From contig SFDE01000023.1 of NCBI GenBank assembly GCA_004558805.1, positions 1 through 24,205 of the forward strand: 24,205 bases of DNA, in the 5' to 3' direction. Positions 1 through 7,173 of the stretch are shown here, piece after piece. The notes under the pieces are model-generated. The model was given only the letters and a program-made list of their open reading frames with translations, was not told the DNA's origin and did not search any database. The stretch comes from Faecalibacterium prausnitzii. GTDB taxonomy: Bacteria; Bacillota; Clostridia; Oscillospirales; Ruminococcaceae. The number at the start of each line of letters is the position of its first letter. Positions within the stretch are counted from its first letter, which is position 1. A program made the position numbers and the translations under genes.

Positions 1-204
1 ATGAAAGCCCCAGTGGGGCTTTTAAGCGACAGAACGGTCTTGCGTAGCAAGATGGAGGGGCCTCGCCCCGACAAGTTCGCGTTTGCGCAGCGGAGCGGAA
101 CAATGAAAGCCCCAGTGGGGCTTTTAAGCGACAGAACGGTCTTGCGCAGCAAGATGGAGGGGTCTTGCCCCGACAAGTTCGCGTTTGCGCAGCGGAGCGG
201 AGCA
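1..204. repeat. Two tandem 102-bp repeat units
   Basis: Two nearly identical units (1-102 and 103-204) lie head to tail and differ at only a few positions. Each contains GC-rich self-complementary segments: AGCCCCAGTGGGGCT followed by T residues, and GGGGCCTCGCCCC (degraded in the second unit to GGGGTCTTGCCCC). The unit length is a multiple of three, so a 34-residue repeat stays open in one frame, but no ribosome binding site precedes it and it resembles no family I know. The second unit stops just before the hairpin end of the neighbouring IS200-like element. It may be an intergenic repeat family of this genome. The array may continue beyond the left edge of the window. Confidence 0.85.
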
Positions 205-267
205 GTCAAAATCACCGGCTGAGCCGGTGGCTTGAGTAAGCCCTAGAAGGGCATAATACTAGCAAAG

Positions 268-340
268 CCCCTTAAGGGACCACGAATGGGTCTGTCAACT
301 GCATTCCTTTCTCGTGGCAGGCCCCTCAAGGGGTCTTTTT
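268..340 (+). terminator. Long stem-loop with T tract inside the IS200 right end
   Basis: Complementary arms CCCCTTAAGGG-A-CCACGA (268-285) and TCGTGG-CAGG-CCCCTCAAGGGG (312-333) can pair across a loop of about 26 nt. The last part, CCCCTCAAGGGG, is followed by a TCTTTTT tract. This is a strong terminator-like structure facing into the end of tnpA. IS200 elements are known to carry a terminator near one end that blocks transcription from flanking genes. The structure is seen in the sequence and its function is inferred. Confidence 0.6.
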
Positions 341-342
341 AT

Positions 343-822
343 TTACGCCTTAGTTTCCTTGCTACCCGTAAACGGGTCCACGAACTCCTTAAGGCTCAAC
401 CGATCGGCAATCTGGTCCTGTTGCAGTTGATTTTTAATGTACTCTTGGATTTTCTTTTTGTTCTTTCCTACCGTATCCACGAAGTATCCCCTGGCCCAGA
501 AATGCCGATTGCCATACTTATACTTCAGATTTGCATGTCTGTCGAAAATCATGAGACCGCTCTTTCCTTTGAGATATCCCATGACGTAGAAAATGCTGTA
601 CTTCGGTGGAAAACTTATCAGCATATGGATATGATCAGGGCAGACCTCCGCTCCAACGATTTCAATACCTTTTTGTTCGCACAACTGGCGCAGTATCTGC
701 CCTATATCCTTTTTGATCTGACCGTAAATTACCATTCTCCGTTATTTCGGTGCAAACACTACATGGTATTGACATCTCCACGTGGTATGGCTTAAACTAT
801 CTACGTCTTTGTTATCTTTCAT
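343..822 (-). pseudogene. tnpA: IS200-type Y1 (HUH) transposase TnpA, interrupted by an in-frame TAA
   Basis: Reading from the ATG at 822-820, the frame encodes a normal IS200 TnpA start (MKDNKDVDSLSHTTWRCQYH...VVFAPK). It then meets TAA at 744-742, codon 27, where relatives have a tyrosine codon (FAPKYRR), and continues as RRMVIYGQ to the end at 343. Without the stop the protein would be 159 residues. Downstream of the stop everything needed for chemistry is present: the HUH motif (PDHIHML) and the catalytic Tyr in KKIQEYIKNQ (about residue 128 of the full frame). One T-to-A change explains the stop. An ATG three codons later (735) could allow reinitiation of a 130-residue protein, but it would lack the first beta strand of the fold. 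I call it a recently inactivated transposase; a sequencing error is possible. Confidence 0.85.
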
Positions 823-824
823 TT

Positions 825-898
825 CAAAGAGAAACCTCCCTGTTCCCAGAATGTGGTTGGCAAACCCACATTCTATTCTACGGGGAGGTTTCTCTTTG
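825..898 (-). promoter_or_regulatory. IS200 5' leader hairpin that sequesters the tnpA ribosome binding site
   Basis: A near-perfect 16-bp stem forms between CAAAGAGAAACCTCCC (825-840) and its complement at 882-898. An internal stem pairs AGAATGTG (849-856) with CACATTCT (867-874). On the transposase strand the downstream arm contains GGGAGG about 12 nt before the tnpA ATG at 822, so the ribosome binding site is buried in the stem. Salmonella IS200 is known to have a 5' leader structure that blocks both translation and read-through transcription. This element has the same logic. Confidence 0.8.
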
Positions 899-962
899 TC
901 TAGGGCTAAAGCCGTTTTTATTCCACCAGCAGAGCTGGTGGTTGTCGCTCGCTCAAGCTACC

Positions 963-1013
963 CAAAACAAAAGATCCGAACCTTTCTCCTATCAAGAAAA
1001 GGTTCGGATCTTC
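963..1013 (-). terminator. Intrinsic terminator of tRNA-Leu
   Basis: A 14-bp perfect stem (AAGATCCGAACCTT with AAGGTTCGGATCTT, 971-984 and 999-1012) is followed on the minus strand by a T-rich stretch (TTTTGTTTTG). It lies immediately 3' of the tRNA-Leu gene. Confidence 0.9.
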
Positions 1014-1019
1014 ATTGTT

Positions 1020-1106
1020 TGGTGCGGATAAGAGGACTTGAACCTCCACCGAGTTGCCCCGATTAGAACCTGAATCTAACGCGTCTGCCAATTCCGCCAT
1101 ATCCGC
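1020..1106 (-). tRNA. tRNA-Leu (anticodon CAG)
   Basis: The minus strand folds as an 87-nt class II tRNA. The acceptor stem GCGGATA pairs with TATCCGC, the discriminator base is A and CCA is encoded (1022-1020). The anticodon stem TTAGA/TCTAA encloses the loop TTCAGGT, giving anticodon CAG. A long variable arm (TCGGGGCAACTCGGT region) and the T-loop GGTTCAAGTCC are present. The gene stands alone between its own promoter and terminator. Confidence 0.95.
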
Positions 1107-1150
1107 ATATTCTGTTTTGTTCGTGAGCCGTGACGCTCGGAACGATAGTT

Positions 1151-1178
1151 ATTATACCAGATACAAAAGAAATGTCAA
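1151..1178 (-). promoter_or_regulatory. Promoter of tRNA-Leu
   Basis: On the minus strand TTGACA (1178-1173) is followed after 16 bp by TATAAT (1156-1151), both matching the consensus perfectly, about 45 bp upstream of the mature tRNA 5' end. Confidence 0.85.
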
Positions 1179-1228
1179 GCAATTTTTTAAAATAATTGCA
1201 TCTATTTCAGATTCGTCATACTTTCGTC

Positions 1229-1270
1229 AAAAAATCCCGCTGCAAACCGGTTTTTCGGCGCACAACGGGA
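1229..1270 (-). terminator. Terminator of the two-component operon
   Basis: On the minus strand CCCGTTGTGCGCCG and CCGGTTTGCAGCGGG form an imperfect stem followed by ATTTTTTG, starting 12 bp after the response-regulator stop codon. Confidence 0.7.
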
Positions 1271-1281
1271 CCAGAAACGTT

Positions 1282-2019
1282 TTATTCTGCTGTTTTCGGG
1301 GGCTGCTTTTCCGCTTCTTCCTCGACCATGCGGTAGCCCACCCCCAGCTCGTTGAGGATGTAGGCGTTGCTGCCCGGGCGGCTTCCCATCTTTTTGCGGA
1401 TATTTGCCATGTTGACCTGCAGCTTTTTGGTGCTGCCCACGTCCGTGTCGCCCCAGATGGCACGGACGATGGCGGCATAGGTCATGACCCGTCCGGCGTG
1501 CTGGGACAGGAACGCCACGATGTTGTACTCCGTCTGGGTCAGGCGGATCTCCTGCTCATCGATGTACACCTTGCGCCGGTCGTAGTTGATCCGCATTCCC
1601 TGCGCCCGGAACTCCCCGCCGGGGGCGCCCCCTGCGGCGTTCTGGTAGCGGTTGAGCCGCAGCGCTGCCCGGACCCGTGCCAGCAGCTCGCCGGTGCCGA
1701 AGGGCTTGGTGATGTAGTCGTTTGCTCCCAGATCCAGCGCTTCGATCTTGTCCCTCTCATCGGTGCGGGCAGACAGCACGATGATGGGGGTCATGTACTT
1801 CTGCCGCACGGTGCGCACCAGCTCCAGACCGTCCCGGTCCGGCAGTCCCAGATCCAGGATCACCAGATCCGGGTTGTGGGAGGCGAACATGGTCAGCCCC
1901 ATGGTGCAGGTATGTGCCACCAGCGCCTGATAGTCGTTGGTAGTCAGCAGCATCTCGACGAAGCTGCTGATATTCGCCTCGTCCTCTACGATCAGGACTT
2001 TGAATTTGTTATTGCTCAT
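1282..2019 (-). CDS. OmpR/PhoB-family response regulator, KdpE-like
   Basis: This 245-residue protein has an N-terminal receiver domain (about 5-120). It shows the acidic pair in VEDE, the phospho-acceptor Asp in LVILDLGLPD, a conserved Thr/Ser in IIVLSAR and the Lys in ITKPF. A C-terminal winged-helix DNA-binding domain (about 145-230) ends in the typical GVGYRM. The overall pattern is closest to KdpE. The ATG at 2019 is chosen because GGAGG lies 9 nt upstream; in-frame ATG (2028) and TTG (2040) codons further upstream are less well placed. The gene overlaps the histidine-kinase gene by 11 bp, so the two are translationally coupled and are very likely partners. No potassium-transport genes (kdpFABC, trk, ktr) are nearby, so the regulon is unknown. 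Confidence 0.92.
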   Translation of the reverse strand: MSNNKFKVLIVEDEANISSFVEMLLTTNDYQALVAHTCTMGLTMFASHNPDLVILDLGLPDRDGLELVRTVRQKYMTPIIVLSARTDERDKIEALDLGANDYITKPFGTGELLARVRAALRLNRYQNAAGGAPGGEFRAQGMRINYDRRKVYIDEQEIRLTQTEYNIVAFLSQHAGRVMTYAAIVRAIWGDTDVGSTKKLQVNMANIRKKMGSRPGSNAYILNELGVGYRMVEEEAEKQPPKTAE

Positions 2020-3091
2020 CTTCTCCATCCTCCAGTTCAATTTCCTCCGTCTCCAATGAGAAACGGATCACAGTACCCTCCCCGGGGCGGCTTTCGGCGC
2101 TGATCTCCCCGCCGTGCGCCTTGATGATGGCAGCGCACACCGAAAGCCCGATGCCCATGCCATGCTTGCCACTGTCGGCAGGGGCGGAGGGGTCGGTGCC
2201 GCCGGTGCCGGAAAACAGGGTCCGCAGCTTCTCCCGGGGGATACCGCAGCCGTCGTCCCGCACTTCAAACACCGCACGGCTGCCCAGAATAAACACCCGC
2301 AGGGTCAGAGTCTTCATGCCCTCGGCATGAAGAGCGGCATTTTCCATCAGGTTCATCAGCACCTGCCGGATCAGCATGGAATCCATGGGGATCACAATAA
2401 ATTCCTCCGGCAGTTCCACCTGCACCGGTATCGCCGGATAGTGCTTTCCAAACTTCACCAGCACCGCATCCACCAGCTCTTCCAGCACAGTGGGAGTCTT
2501 TTGCACGGTCACCTTTTCGCTATCGATCCGGGTGATGGACAGCAGGTTTTCCACCATGCGGTTCAGCCACTGGGCGTCCTCGCAGGCATCCTGCAGCAGT
2601 TTCAGGGTCTGCGCCTTGCCCAGAGAGTCGTAGTTTTCCGCCACGGTGGAGCACGCCCCGTAGATGGAGGTAAGGGGGGTGCGCAGATCGTGGGACACCG
2701 CCCGCAGAAGGTTGGCACGCATCTTTTCCTTTTCGCTTTCCATCCGCAGCTGCTCCTGCTTCTTGATCCGGGTGGTGAGGGTGCTGGTCATGATAGATAC
2801 CACCAGCATCACCACACCGGAAAACAGGTTCTCCGGCAGGGTAAAATTGAAGGCAAGGTAGGGGGAAAAGAAAGCAAAGTTTACCGCCAGCACGCTGATC
2901 AGGGAGGTGCACACTCCCCAGAAATAGCCGTCGGTGTACATGGAGGTGACGAACACCGCCAGCAGAAAGATCAGCATTGCCACTCCGTCGATCCTGCCGG
3001 TGACCTTCTGCACCACCACCACCGCCACACACGCTGCGCACAGGGCGCACAGCATCCGTACAGGATCCTTCCACCAGGGTTTCTGTTTCAT
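2009..3091 (-). CDS. Membrane sensor histidine kinase, short KdpD-like (DUF4118) type
   Basis: This is a 360-residue sensor kinase. Four hydrophobic segments (about 12-30, 36-52, 56-80 and 88-104) form a compact DUF4118-type membrane domain. A HisKA domain follows with the phosphorylated His134 in AVSHDLRTPL, then a HATPase domain with N box (NLMENAALHA), G1 (DDGCGIP) and G2 (HGMGIGLSV). The long cytoplasmic N-terminal KdpD/Usp domains of full KdpD (about 900 residues) are absent, so the input is probably read by the membrane helices. I chose the ATG at 3091 because the more upstream in-frame start (3154) lies upstream of the likely promoter's -10 box. The gene is first of a two-gene operon with the response regulator. 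Function as a histidine kinase is firm; the signal is unknown. Confidence 0.9.
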   Translation of the reverse strand: MKQKPWWKDPVRMLCALCAACVAVVVVQKVTGRIDGVAMLIFLLAVFVTSMYTDGYFWGVCTSLISVLAVNFAFFSPYLAFNFTLPENLFSGVVMLVVSIMTSTLTTRIKKQEQLRMESEKEKMRANLLRAVSHDLRTPLTSIYGACSTVAENYDSLGKAQTLKLLQDACEDAQWLNRMVENLLSITRIDSEKVTVQKTPTVLEELVDAVLVKFGKHYPAIPVQVELPEEFIVIPMDSMLIRQVLMNLMENAALHAEGMKTLTLRVFILGSRAVFEVRDDGCGIPREKLRTLFSGTGGTDPSAPADSGKHGMGIGLSVCAAIIKAHGGEISAESRPGEGTVIRFSLETEEIELEDGEDEQ

Positions 3092-3133
3092 CCGCCTGCA
3101 TCCTTTCCGCTTTCTACAATTTTCCAATATAAG

Positions 3134-3161
3134 ATTATACCATAGTTCCGCCAAAGAAACA
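3134..3161 (-). promoter_or_regulatory. Promoter of the two-component operon
   Basis: On the minus strand an extended -10 element, TGGTATAAT (TATAAT at 3139-3134), lies about 43 bp upstream of the histidine-kinase start. The -35 region (TGTTTC, 3161-3156, 16 bp spacing) is a poor match, as is usual for extended -10 promoters. Confidence 0.6.
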
Positions 3162-3167
3162 GCAAAA

Positions 3168-3196
3168 TTGACACTTTCGTCCCCCCGTAGTAAAAT
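3168..3196 (+). promoter_or_regulatory. Promoter of the threonine aldolase gene
   Basis: TTGACA (3168-3173), a 17-bp spacer and TAAAAT (3191-3196) lie 44 bp upstream of the aldolase ATG. It is back to back with the promoter of the divergent two-component operon; the two -10 boxes are about 50 bp apart. Confidence 0.85.
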
Positions 3197-3239
3197 AGCC
3201 TTATCTACTTTATTTTTACAAATAGTCAGGAGTACAACT

Positions 3240-4262
3240 ATGCTGTATTTTGAAAACGACTACTGCGAGGGCGCCCATCCCGCCATCCTGCAGAAGCTCA
3301 TCGACACCAACTTTGACAAAGTGCCCGGCTACGGCACCGACCCCTACTGCGCCAGCGCAAAAGAAAAGATCCGCGCTGCCTGCAGCGCCCCGGAGGCGGA
3401 TGTGTTTTTCATCTCCGGCGGCACCCAGACCAACGCCATCGTCATTGCCTCCATGCTGAATCGGTGGCAGGGGGTCCTTGCCGCTGCCACGGGACACATT
3501 GCCGGGCACGAGGCAGGTGCCATCGAGTACACCGGGCACAAGGTCATCTCCCTGCCTGCCCATGAGGGCAAGGTCAGTGCCGGAGATGTGGAAAACTGGT
3601 GCGCCACCTTCTATGCCGATGCCAACCACGATCACATGGTCTTCCCCGGCATGGTGTACATCTCCCATCCCTCCGAGTATGGCACCCTGTACACAAAGCG
3701 GGAGCTGGAAGAGCTTCACGCTGTGTGTGCCCGGTACCACATGCCCCTGTTCATGGACGGCGCACGGCTGGGCTACGCCCTGACCAGCGAGGGCACCGAT
3801 GTAACTCTGGCAGACATTGCCGCCCTTACCGATGTGTTCTACATCGGCGGCACTAAGGTGGGTGCACTGTGCGGCGAGGCAGTGGTGTTTCCCCACGGAG
3901 CACCGGCGCACTTCATGACCATGGTCAAGCAGCAGGGCGCTCTCCTTGCCAAGGGTCGGCTCATGGGTATCCAGTTTGATGTGCTGTTCACCGATGACCT
4001 TTACACCCGCATCAGCCGGAACGCCATCGACACCGCCAACGCCCTGAAAAAGGGTCTTGCCGACAAGGGCTACCAGTTCTTCATGGACTCCCCCACCAAC
4101 CAGGTCTTTGTGGTCCTTTCCAACAGCCAGCTGGCTGCGCTGGAGGGCAAGGCAAAGTTCGGCTTCTGGGAAAAGTACGATGACAGCCACACGGTCATGC
4201 GCATCGCCACCAGCTGGGCGACCCACATGGAGGAGATCCAGGCTCTGCTGGAGCTGATGTAA
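3240..4262 (+). CDS. Low-specificity L-threonine aldolase family, PLP-dependent
   Basis: This 340-residue protein of the beta-eliminating lyase/threonine aldolase family would split L-threonine or L-allo-threonine (or other beta-hydroxy amino acids) into glycine and an aldehyde in the cytoplasm. Fold-type I PLP enzyme features are visible: the phosphate-binding GGTQTN (60-65), Asp173 in FMDGARLGYA for the pyridine nitrogen, and Lys206 in YIGGTKVGA as the Schiff-base lysine. The ATG at 3240 has AGGAG 8 nt upstream and a consensus promoter before that; a longer reading upstream would run through the promoter. No clear terminator follows. The length is normal for the family. Some relatives act on other 3-hydroxy amino acids, so the substrate is not certain. 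Confidence 0.9.
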   Translation: MLYFENDYCEGAHPAILQKLIDTNFDKVPGYGTDPYCASAKEKIRAACSAPEADVFFISGGTQTNAIVIASMLNRWQGVLAAATGHIAGHEAGAIEYTGHKVISLPAHEGKVSAGDVENWCATFYADANHDHMVFPGMVYISHPSEYGTLYTKRELEELHAVCARYHMPLFMDGARLGYALTSEGTDVTLADIAALTDVFYIGGTKVGALCGEAVVFPHGAPAHFMTMVKQQGALLAKGRLMGIQFDVLFTDDLYTRISRNAIDTANALKKGLADKGYQFFMDSPTNQVFVVLSNSQLAALEGKAKFGFWEKYDDSHTVMRIATSWATHMEEIQALLELM

Positions 4263-4274
4263 CAGTATTCCGCC

Positions 4275-4399
4275 CCGGAGTTTATGCAGGATGTATGTTG
4301 CATTTTAAGGCATAATATGGTATCTTTGATATAGACTTTTTGTAAGGTTTGCTATGCCGGAGCACAGGATGGATGTGCTTTGCATTTCAGGCTAAAATG
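4275..4399 (+). repeat. Imperfect direct repeat of about 45 bp upstream of the PTS IIA gene
   Basis: Two related segments occur about 80 bp apart. Copy A (4275-4319) reads CCGGAG, then CAGGATGTATGT, then TGCATTTTAAGGCATAATATG. Copy B (4357-4399) reads CCGGAG, CAGGATGGATGT, then TTGCATTTCAGGC and TAAAATG. Small gaps separate the matching blocks. Copy B ends just before the ribosome binding site. It could be a decayed duplication of a leader or promoter, or a paired regulatory site. Confidence 0.5.
4298..4326 (+). promoter_or_regulatory. Candidate promoter of the PTS IIA gene
   Basis: TTGCAT (4298-4303), a 17-bp spacer and TATCTT (4321-4326) lie about 97 bp upstream of the start codon. Both boxes are moderate matches and overlap copy A of the direct repeat. 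Other placements are possible. Confidence 0.4.
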
Positions 4400-4422
4400 T
4401 GAGAAGAAGGAAGGATTTTATT

Positions 4423-4938
4423 ATGGGCTTTTTTGATAAGCTGTTCGGCAGCAAGTCCAGCCAGGACGATTCCGTCAAGTTCGTGAACCAGAGCAAGACC
4501 GTTCTGGCTCCCCTCAGCGGCAAGGTGATCAAGCAGGAAGAGATCCCCGATGAGACCTTTGCACAGGGTATTCTGGGACCCGGCTGCGGCATCGAGCCCA
4601 CCGGCACCACCGTTTACGCTCCCTTTGACGGCACCGTCAATCAGGTTGCCACCACCCTGCACGCTGTGGGTCTCACCAGCAAAGACGGTGTGGAGATCCT
4701 GATCCACGTGGGCATGGACACTGTGGAGATGCAGGGCAGCGCCTTCAAGGCTCTGGTAAAGGAAGGTCAGTCCGTCAAGGCTGGCACCCCCTTGCTGAAG
4801 GTGGATCTGGACGCCATCCGGGCTGCCGGTCACCCCACCGCTACTGCCATCATCGTGACCAACGGTGATGATCTGGGTGAGCTGACTATGCTTGCCGAAG
4901 GCGATGTGCCTGCCGGTACTCCCCTGCTGAAGTTCTGA
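4423..4938 (+). CDS. PTS glucose-type IIA component, stand-alone
   Basis: The 171-residue protein consists of a single IIA(Glc)-type domain. It would accept phosphate from HPr and pass it to an IIB domain of a glucose-family sugar permease, and it may also act in regulation. The hairpin-motif domain is complete: APLSGKVI near the start, then PFDGTVNQV, the histidine in TTLHAVGLTS, the phosphorylated histidine in ILIHVGMDTV, and the closing GTPLLKF. A short basic/aromatic N-terminal tail (MGFFDKLFG) resembles the membrane-associating amphipathic tail of other IIA(Glc) proteins. The ATG at 4423 follows GAAGGAAGGA. No IIB or IIC gene is adjacent, so it probably serves permeases encoded elsewhere. 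Confidence 0.93.
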   Translation: MGFFDKLFGSKSSQDDSVKFVNQSKTVLAPLSGKVIKQEEIPDETFAQGILGPGCGIEPTGTTVYAPFDGTVNQVATTLHAVGLTSKDGVEILIHVGMDTVEMQGSAFKALVKEGQSVKAGTPLLKVDLDAIRAAGHPTATAIIVTNGDDLGELTMLAEGDVPAGTPLLKF

Positions 4939-4960
4939 TCCTGTTTTTCCTATACCAATA

Positions 4961-4997
4961 AAGGCGTGCACTTCCCACAGGAGGTGCACGCCTTTTT
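4961..4997 (+). terminator. Terminator between the PTS IIA gene and the convergent oxidoreductase
   Basis: AAGGCGTGCACTT and GAGGTGCACGCCTT form a stem of about 12 bp followed by TTTTTG. An A run precedes it on the other strand, so it may terminate both converging genes. Confidence 0.9.
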
Positions 4998-5006
4998 GTC
5001 CGTTTT

Positions 5007-6023
5007 TCAGCTGTTCCAGGGCTGGGGCTTGCTTTCCACCACCCTGCCCGGCTGCTGCAGTGCCTGCTCCATCAGTAAAGACAGGTAAGCATCCTGCAGC
5101 GCCTCTGCCAACGGATAGACCTCTGCTCCGCCGGCAAGATAGTCCTGCATCCGGTCCAGATAGCAGGCAATGGCGGTCTCGTCCTCGTTGAGACCCGCCT
5201 TTTGCGCCTCCAGCACCAGAGGTTCCTGCACCGGTGCCAGCTGTCGGCACACCGGCTCCCCCGCTTTGTCCAGACAGCGCAGGGTGTCGTCGTAGAGCTC
5301 TCCCCGCTCTCCCTGCACACTGGTGTGGGTGCTGCGGAGGAAGGAGTGATACTGCACCCCGCAGAAGTCCAGAAACGCCGTGGCTCCACCGGCAAATTCC
5401 AGGGTGTGCTGCTGCAGGTCCTTTTCCACCACGCTGCCGTTTTTCACCACTCCCCAGCGGGAGTCGGTCTCCACCACCCGGTCGGTCCAGCGGCGTCCGG
5501 TGATCTTTACCGGCTGCTGTCCCGCCCCCAGAAACCGCCGTGCCAGACTTGCTCCGTGGTAGCCGTGCGCCACCGACAGCCGGGCAAAATGCACCGGTCC
5601 CAGCACGCCGCTGCCTGCGGCGGCAAGCCGCCCTGCCAGAGTGGGGTATAGCCAGTACTGTTCCGCCACCTGCAGCTTTGCCCCCTGCCGGTGCAGCTGC
5701 CACAGCTGCCGCAGGGTGTCCTCTTCCAGCGCAGCGGGGGTCTCGCTGAGGACCGCAAAGCCCCGTTCCAGCCACTGCCGGCTCACGTCGGCAATGGACG
5801 CCTTATTCACCGCCACCACCACAAAGTCCGGCTTCATGGCGATGCACTCCTCCACCGAGGTGGACACCGGTGCGCCGTATTCACGGTGCATCTTTTCTGC
5901 CTTTTCCGGTGTGCGGCAGAGCATGGCGCAGACTTCAAACCGCTCGGGCAGCGCCTGCGCCACCCGCAGGTAGAACAAAGACCGCCAGCCCGAACCCACA
6001 ATGAGATACCGCAGCTTAGCCAT
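5007..6023 (-). CDS. Gfo/Idh/MocA-family oxidoreductase with altered catalytic motif
   Basis: This 338-residue protein has the two-domain layout of the family: an N-terminal Rossmann fold (about 1-120) and a C-terminal alpha/beta domain. It is a divergent member. The nucleotide loop reads VGSGWRSLF, without the third glycine of GxGxxG, and the usual EKP catalytic motif is SETP (93-96), with Thr95 where the catalytic lysine normally sits. It may therefore be a non-canonical dehydrogenase, an accessory subunit or a binding protein. The ATG at 6023 has AGGAGG 9 nt upstream. It overlaps the preceding oxidoreductase gene by 8 bp, so the two are translationally coupled and probably act in one pathway. 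It is the last gene of the operon and ends at the shared terminator. Confidence 0.85.
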   Translation of the reverse strand: MAKLRYLIVGSGWRSLFYLRVAQALPERFEVCAMLCRTPEKAEKMHREYGAPVSTSVEECIAMKPDFVVVAVNKASIADVSRQWLERGFAVLSETPAALEEDTLRQLWQLHRQGAKLQVAEQYWLYPTLAGRLAAAGSGVLGPVHFARLSVAHGYHGASLARRFLGAGQQPVKITGRRWTDRVVETDSRWGVVKNGSVVEKDLQQHTLEFAGGATAFLDFCGVQYHSFLRSTHTSVQGERGELYDDTLRCLDKAGEPVCRQLAPVQEPLVLEAQKAGLNEDETAIACYLDRMQDYLAGGAEVYPLAEALQDAYLSLLMEQALQQPGRVVESKPQPWNS

Positions 6024-7140
6024 GGCGTTTTTCCTCCTGAATATGTTTTTGCAGCTCCTGCTCAAACCGCTCTGCATCCAGCGGCAGGGTGATCTTCTGT
6101 CCCAGCCATGCGGACAGGTAGGCGGCGTCGGTAAGCTCCAGCGCCCGCACCCCTTCTACGCCGGGAGCGGTCAGCGCCTCCCCGTGAAGGATCGCCTCGC
6201 CAAAGTTGCGGAGCATGGCGGGGTAAGGCTCCTCCTGCGCACCAAATTCTTCGGTGGTGCGGGTGGTCACAAGCTCCTGCCGGGCGGTGCAGTCTGCCCG
6301 GCGGCGGTAGGTCTCCACGTCCTCCCCGTAGGTCTCCACCGTCAGGGTGTCCTCCTCCAGCAGGGCGGTCCCCCTGGTGCCCACCACCCGGAACCGCTCG
6401 GTGTAGCTGCCCTCGCCGGTGGTGAGGATAAAGGTGGCGGTGCAGTTGTCCGGGTACTCCATCAGCAGCGTTGCCTCGTCGTCCACCGCAAATTCGTTAT
6501 ACTTACCGTAGGGGATCATGGCATAAATACTCTGGGGCATTCCAAACAGCCACTGCCAGATGTCCAGAATGTGCTGTCCCTGATTCAGCAGAGCGCCGCC
6601 GCCCTCTCCCGCCCAGCTGGAACGCCAGCTGCCGGAGCGGTGGTACATCCATGTGCGGAAATACCGGCTGTTTTCCAGCTGGATGCGGCGGACCTGTCCC
6701 AGCTGCCCGCTGTGGACCAGCTGGTAAAGGCGCCGGTACTTCCGGTAGCGCCGCTGGTGGAACATCATGGCAAATACCAGCCCGCTTTGCTCCGCTGCCC
6801 GGTTCATTTCCAGCGCCGGGGCAAGGGAGGAGGCAGAGGGCTTGTCGCACAGCACATGCTTGCCATGGGCAAATGCCTGCATCACCAGCTCCGGGTGGAG
6901 GCTGTGGGGGGTGACCACCAACACCGCTTCAAACTCCTGCTCATGGTCGTACAGCTCCTCCACGCTGGAGCACACCCGCACCGTGGCAGGCAGGGTATCC
7001 TTTGCCCACTGCTGCCCCTCGGCATGGCGGCAGACCACCGCCGCAAGGGTCAGGGGCAATGCCTTGCCCTCTGCGATCATCTGGGCGTATTTGCGTCCCA
7101 TGGTCCCGGTGCCAATGATCGCCGTTTTTACTGTCTGCAT
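6016..7140 (-). CDS. Gfo/Idh/MocA-family oxidoreductase
   Basis: The 374-residue protein is a canonical NAD(P)-dependent member, typically acting on sugars, inositols or their acids. The N-terminal Rossmann loop is IIGTGTMG (8-15). The catalytic lysine is Lys100 in CDKP, and the second-domain histidine motif is NQGQHILD, followed by WQWLFG. AGGAG lies just upstream of the ATG at 7140, and the gene starts 33 bp after the COG0523 GTPase gene ends, so all three genes form one operon. The substrate cannot be read from sequence. Its partner downstream lacks the catalytic lysine, which may suggest a catalytic/non-catalytic pair. Confidence 0.9.
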   Translation of the reverse strand: MQTVKTAIIGTGTMGRKYAQMIAEGKALPLTLAAVVCRHAEGQQWAKDTLPATVRVCSSVEELYDHEQEFEAVLVVTPHSLHPELVMQAFAHGKHVLCDKPSASSLAPALEMNRAAEQSGLVFAMMFHQRRYRKYRRLYQLVHSGQLGQVRRIQLENSRYFRTWMYHRSGSWRSSWAGEGGGALLNQGQHILDIWQWLFGMPQSIYAMIPYGKYNEFAVDDEATLLMEYPDNCTATFILTTGEGSYTERFRVVGTRGTALLEEDTLTVETYGEDVETYRRRADCTARQELVTTRTTEEFGAQEEPYPAMLRNFGEAILHGEALTAPGVEGVRALELTDAAYLSAWLGQKITLPLDAERFEQELQKHIQEEKRHG

Positions 7141-7173
7141 GGTTTTTCTCCTTTTTTCCGTTTTGTATTCCCT

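Larger units (their letters stand above)
213..941 (-). mobile_element. IS200/IS605-family insertion sequence, tnpA-only type
   Basis: The element has the organisation of an IS200-like single-strand transposon: one Y1 transposase gene on the minus strand, no terminal inverted repeats, and a subterminal hairpin at each end. The right-end hairpin is at 213-229 (CACCGG-CTGAG-CCGGTG) and the left-end hairpin at 923-941 (CCACCAGC-AGA-GCTGGTGG). On the strand carrying tnpA the two read CCACCGGC... and CCACCAGC..., so they are alike. A shared CCCTAGA segment lies inside both ends (near 240-248 and, as its complement, 899-906), possibly part of the guide/cleavage sites. Exact tips are not resolved. 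The size of about 730 bp fits the family. The left end abuts the terminator of the tRNA-Leu gene. Confidence 0.85.

Noticed and set aside
1..222. A 73-codon open frame spanning the 102-bp repeats
   Set aside because: It is open only because the repeat length is a multiple of three. There is no ribosome binding site and no recognisable domain, and the DNA is dominated by hairpins.
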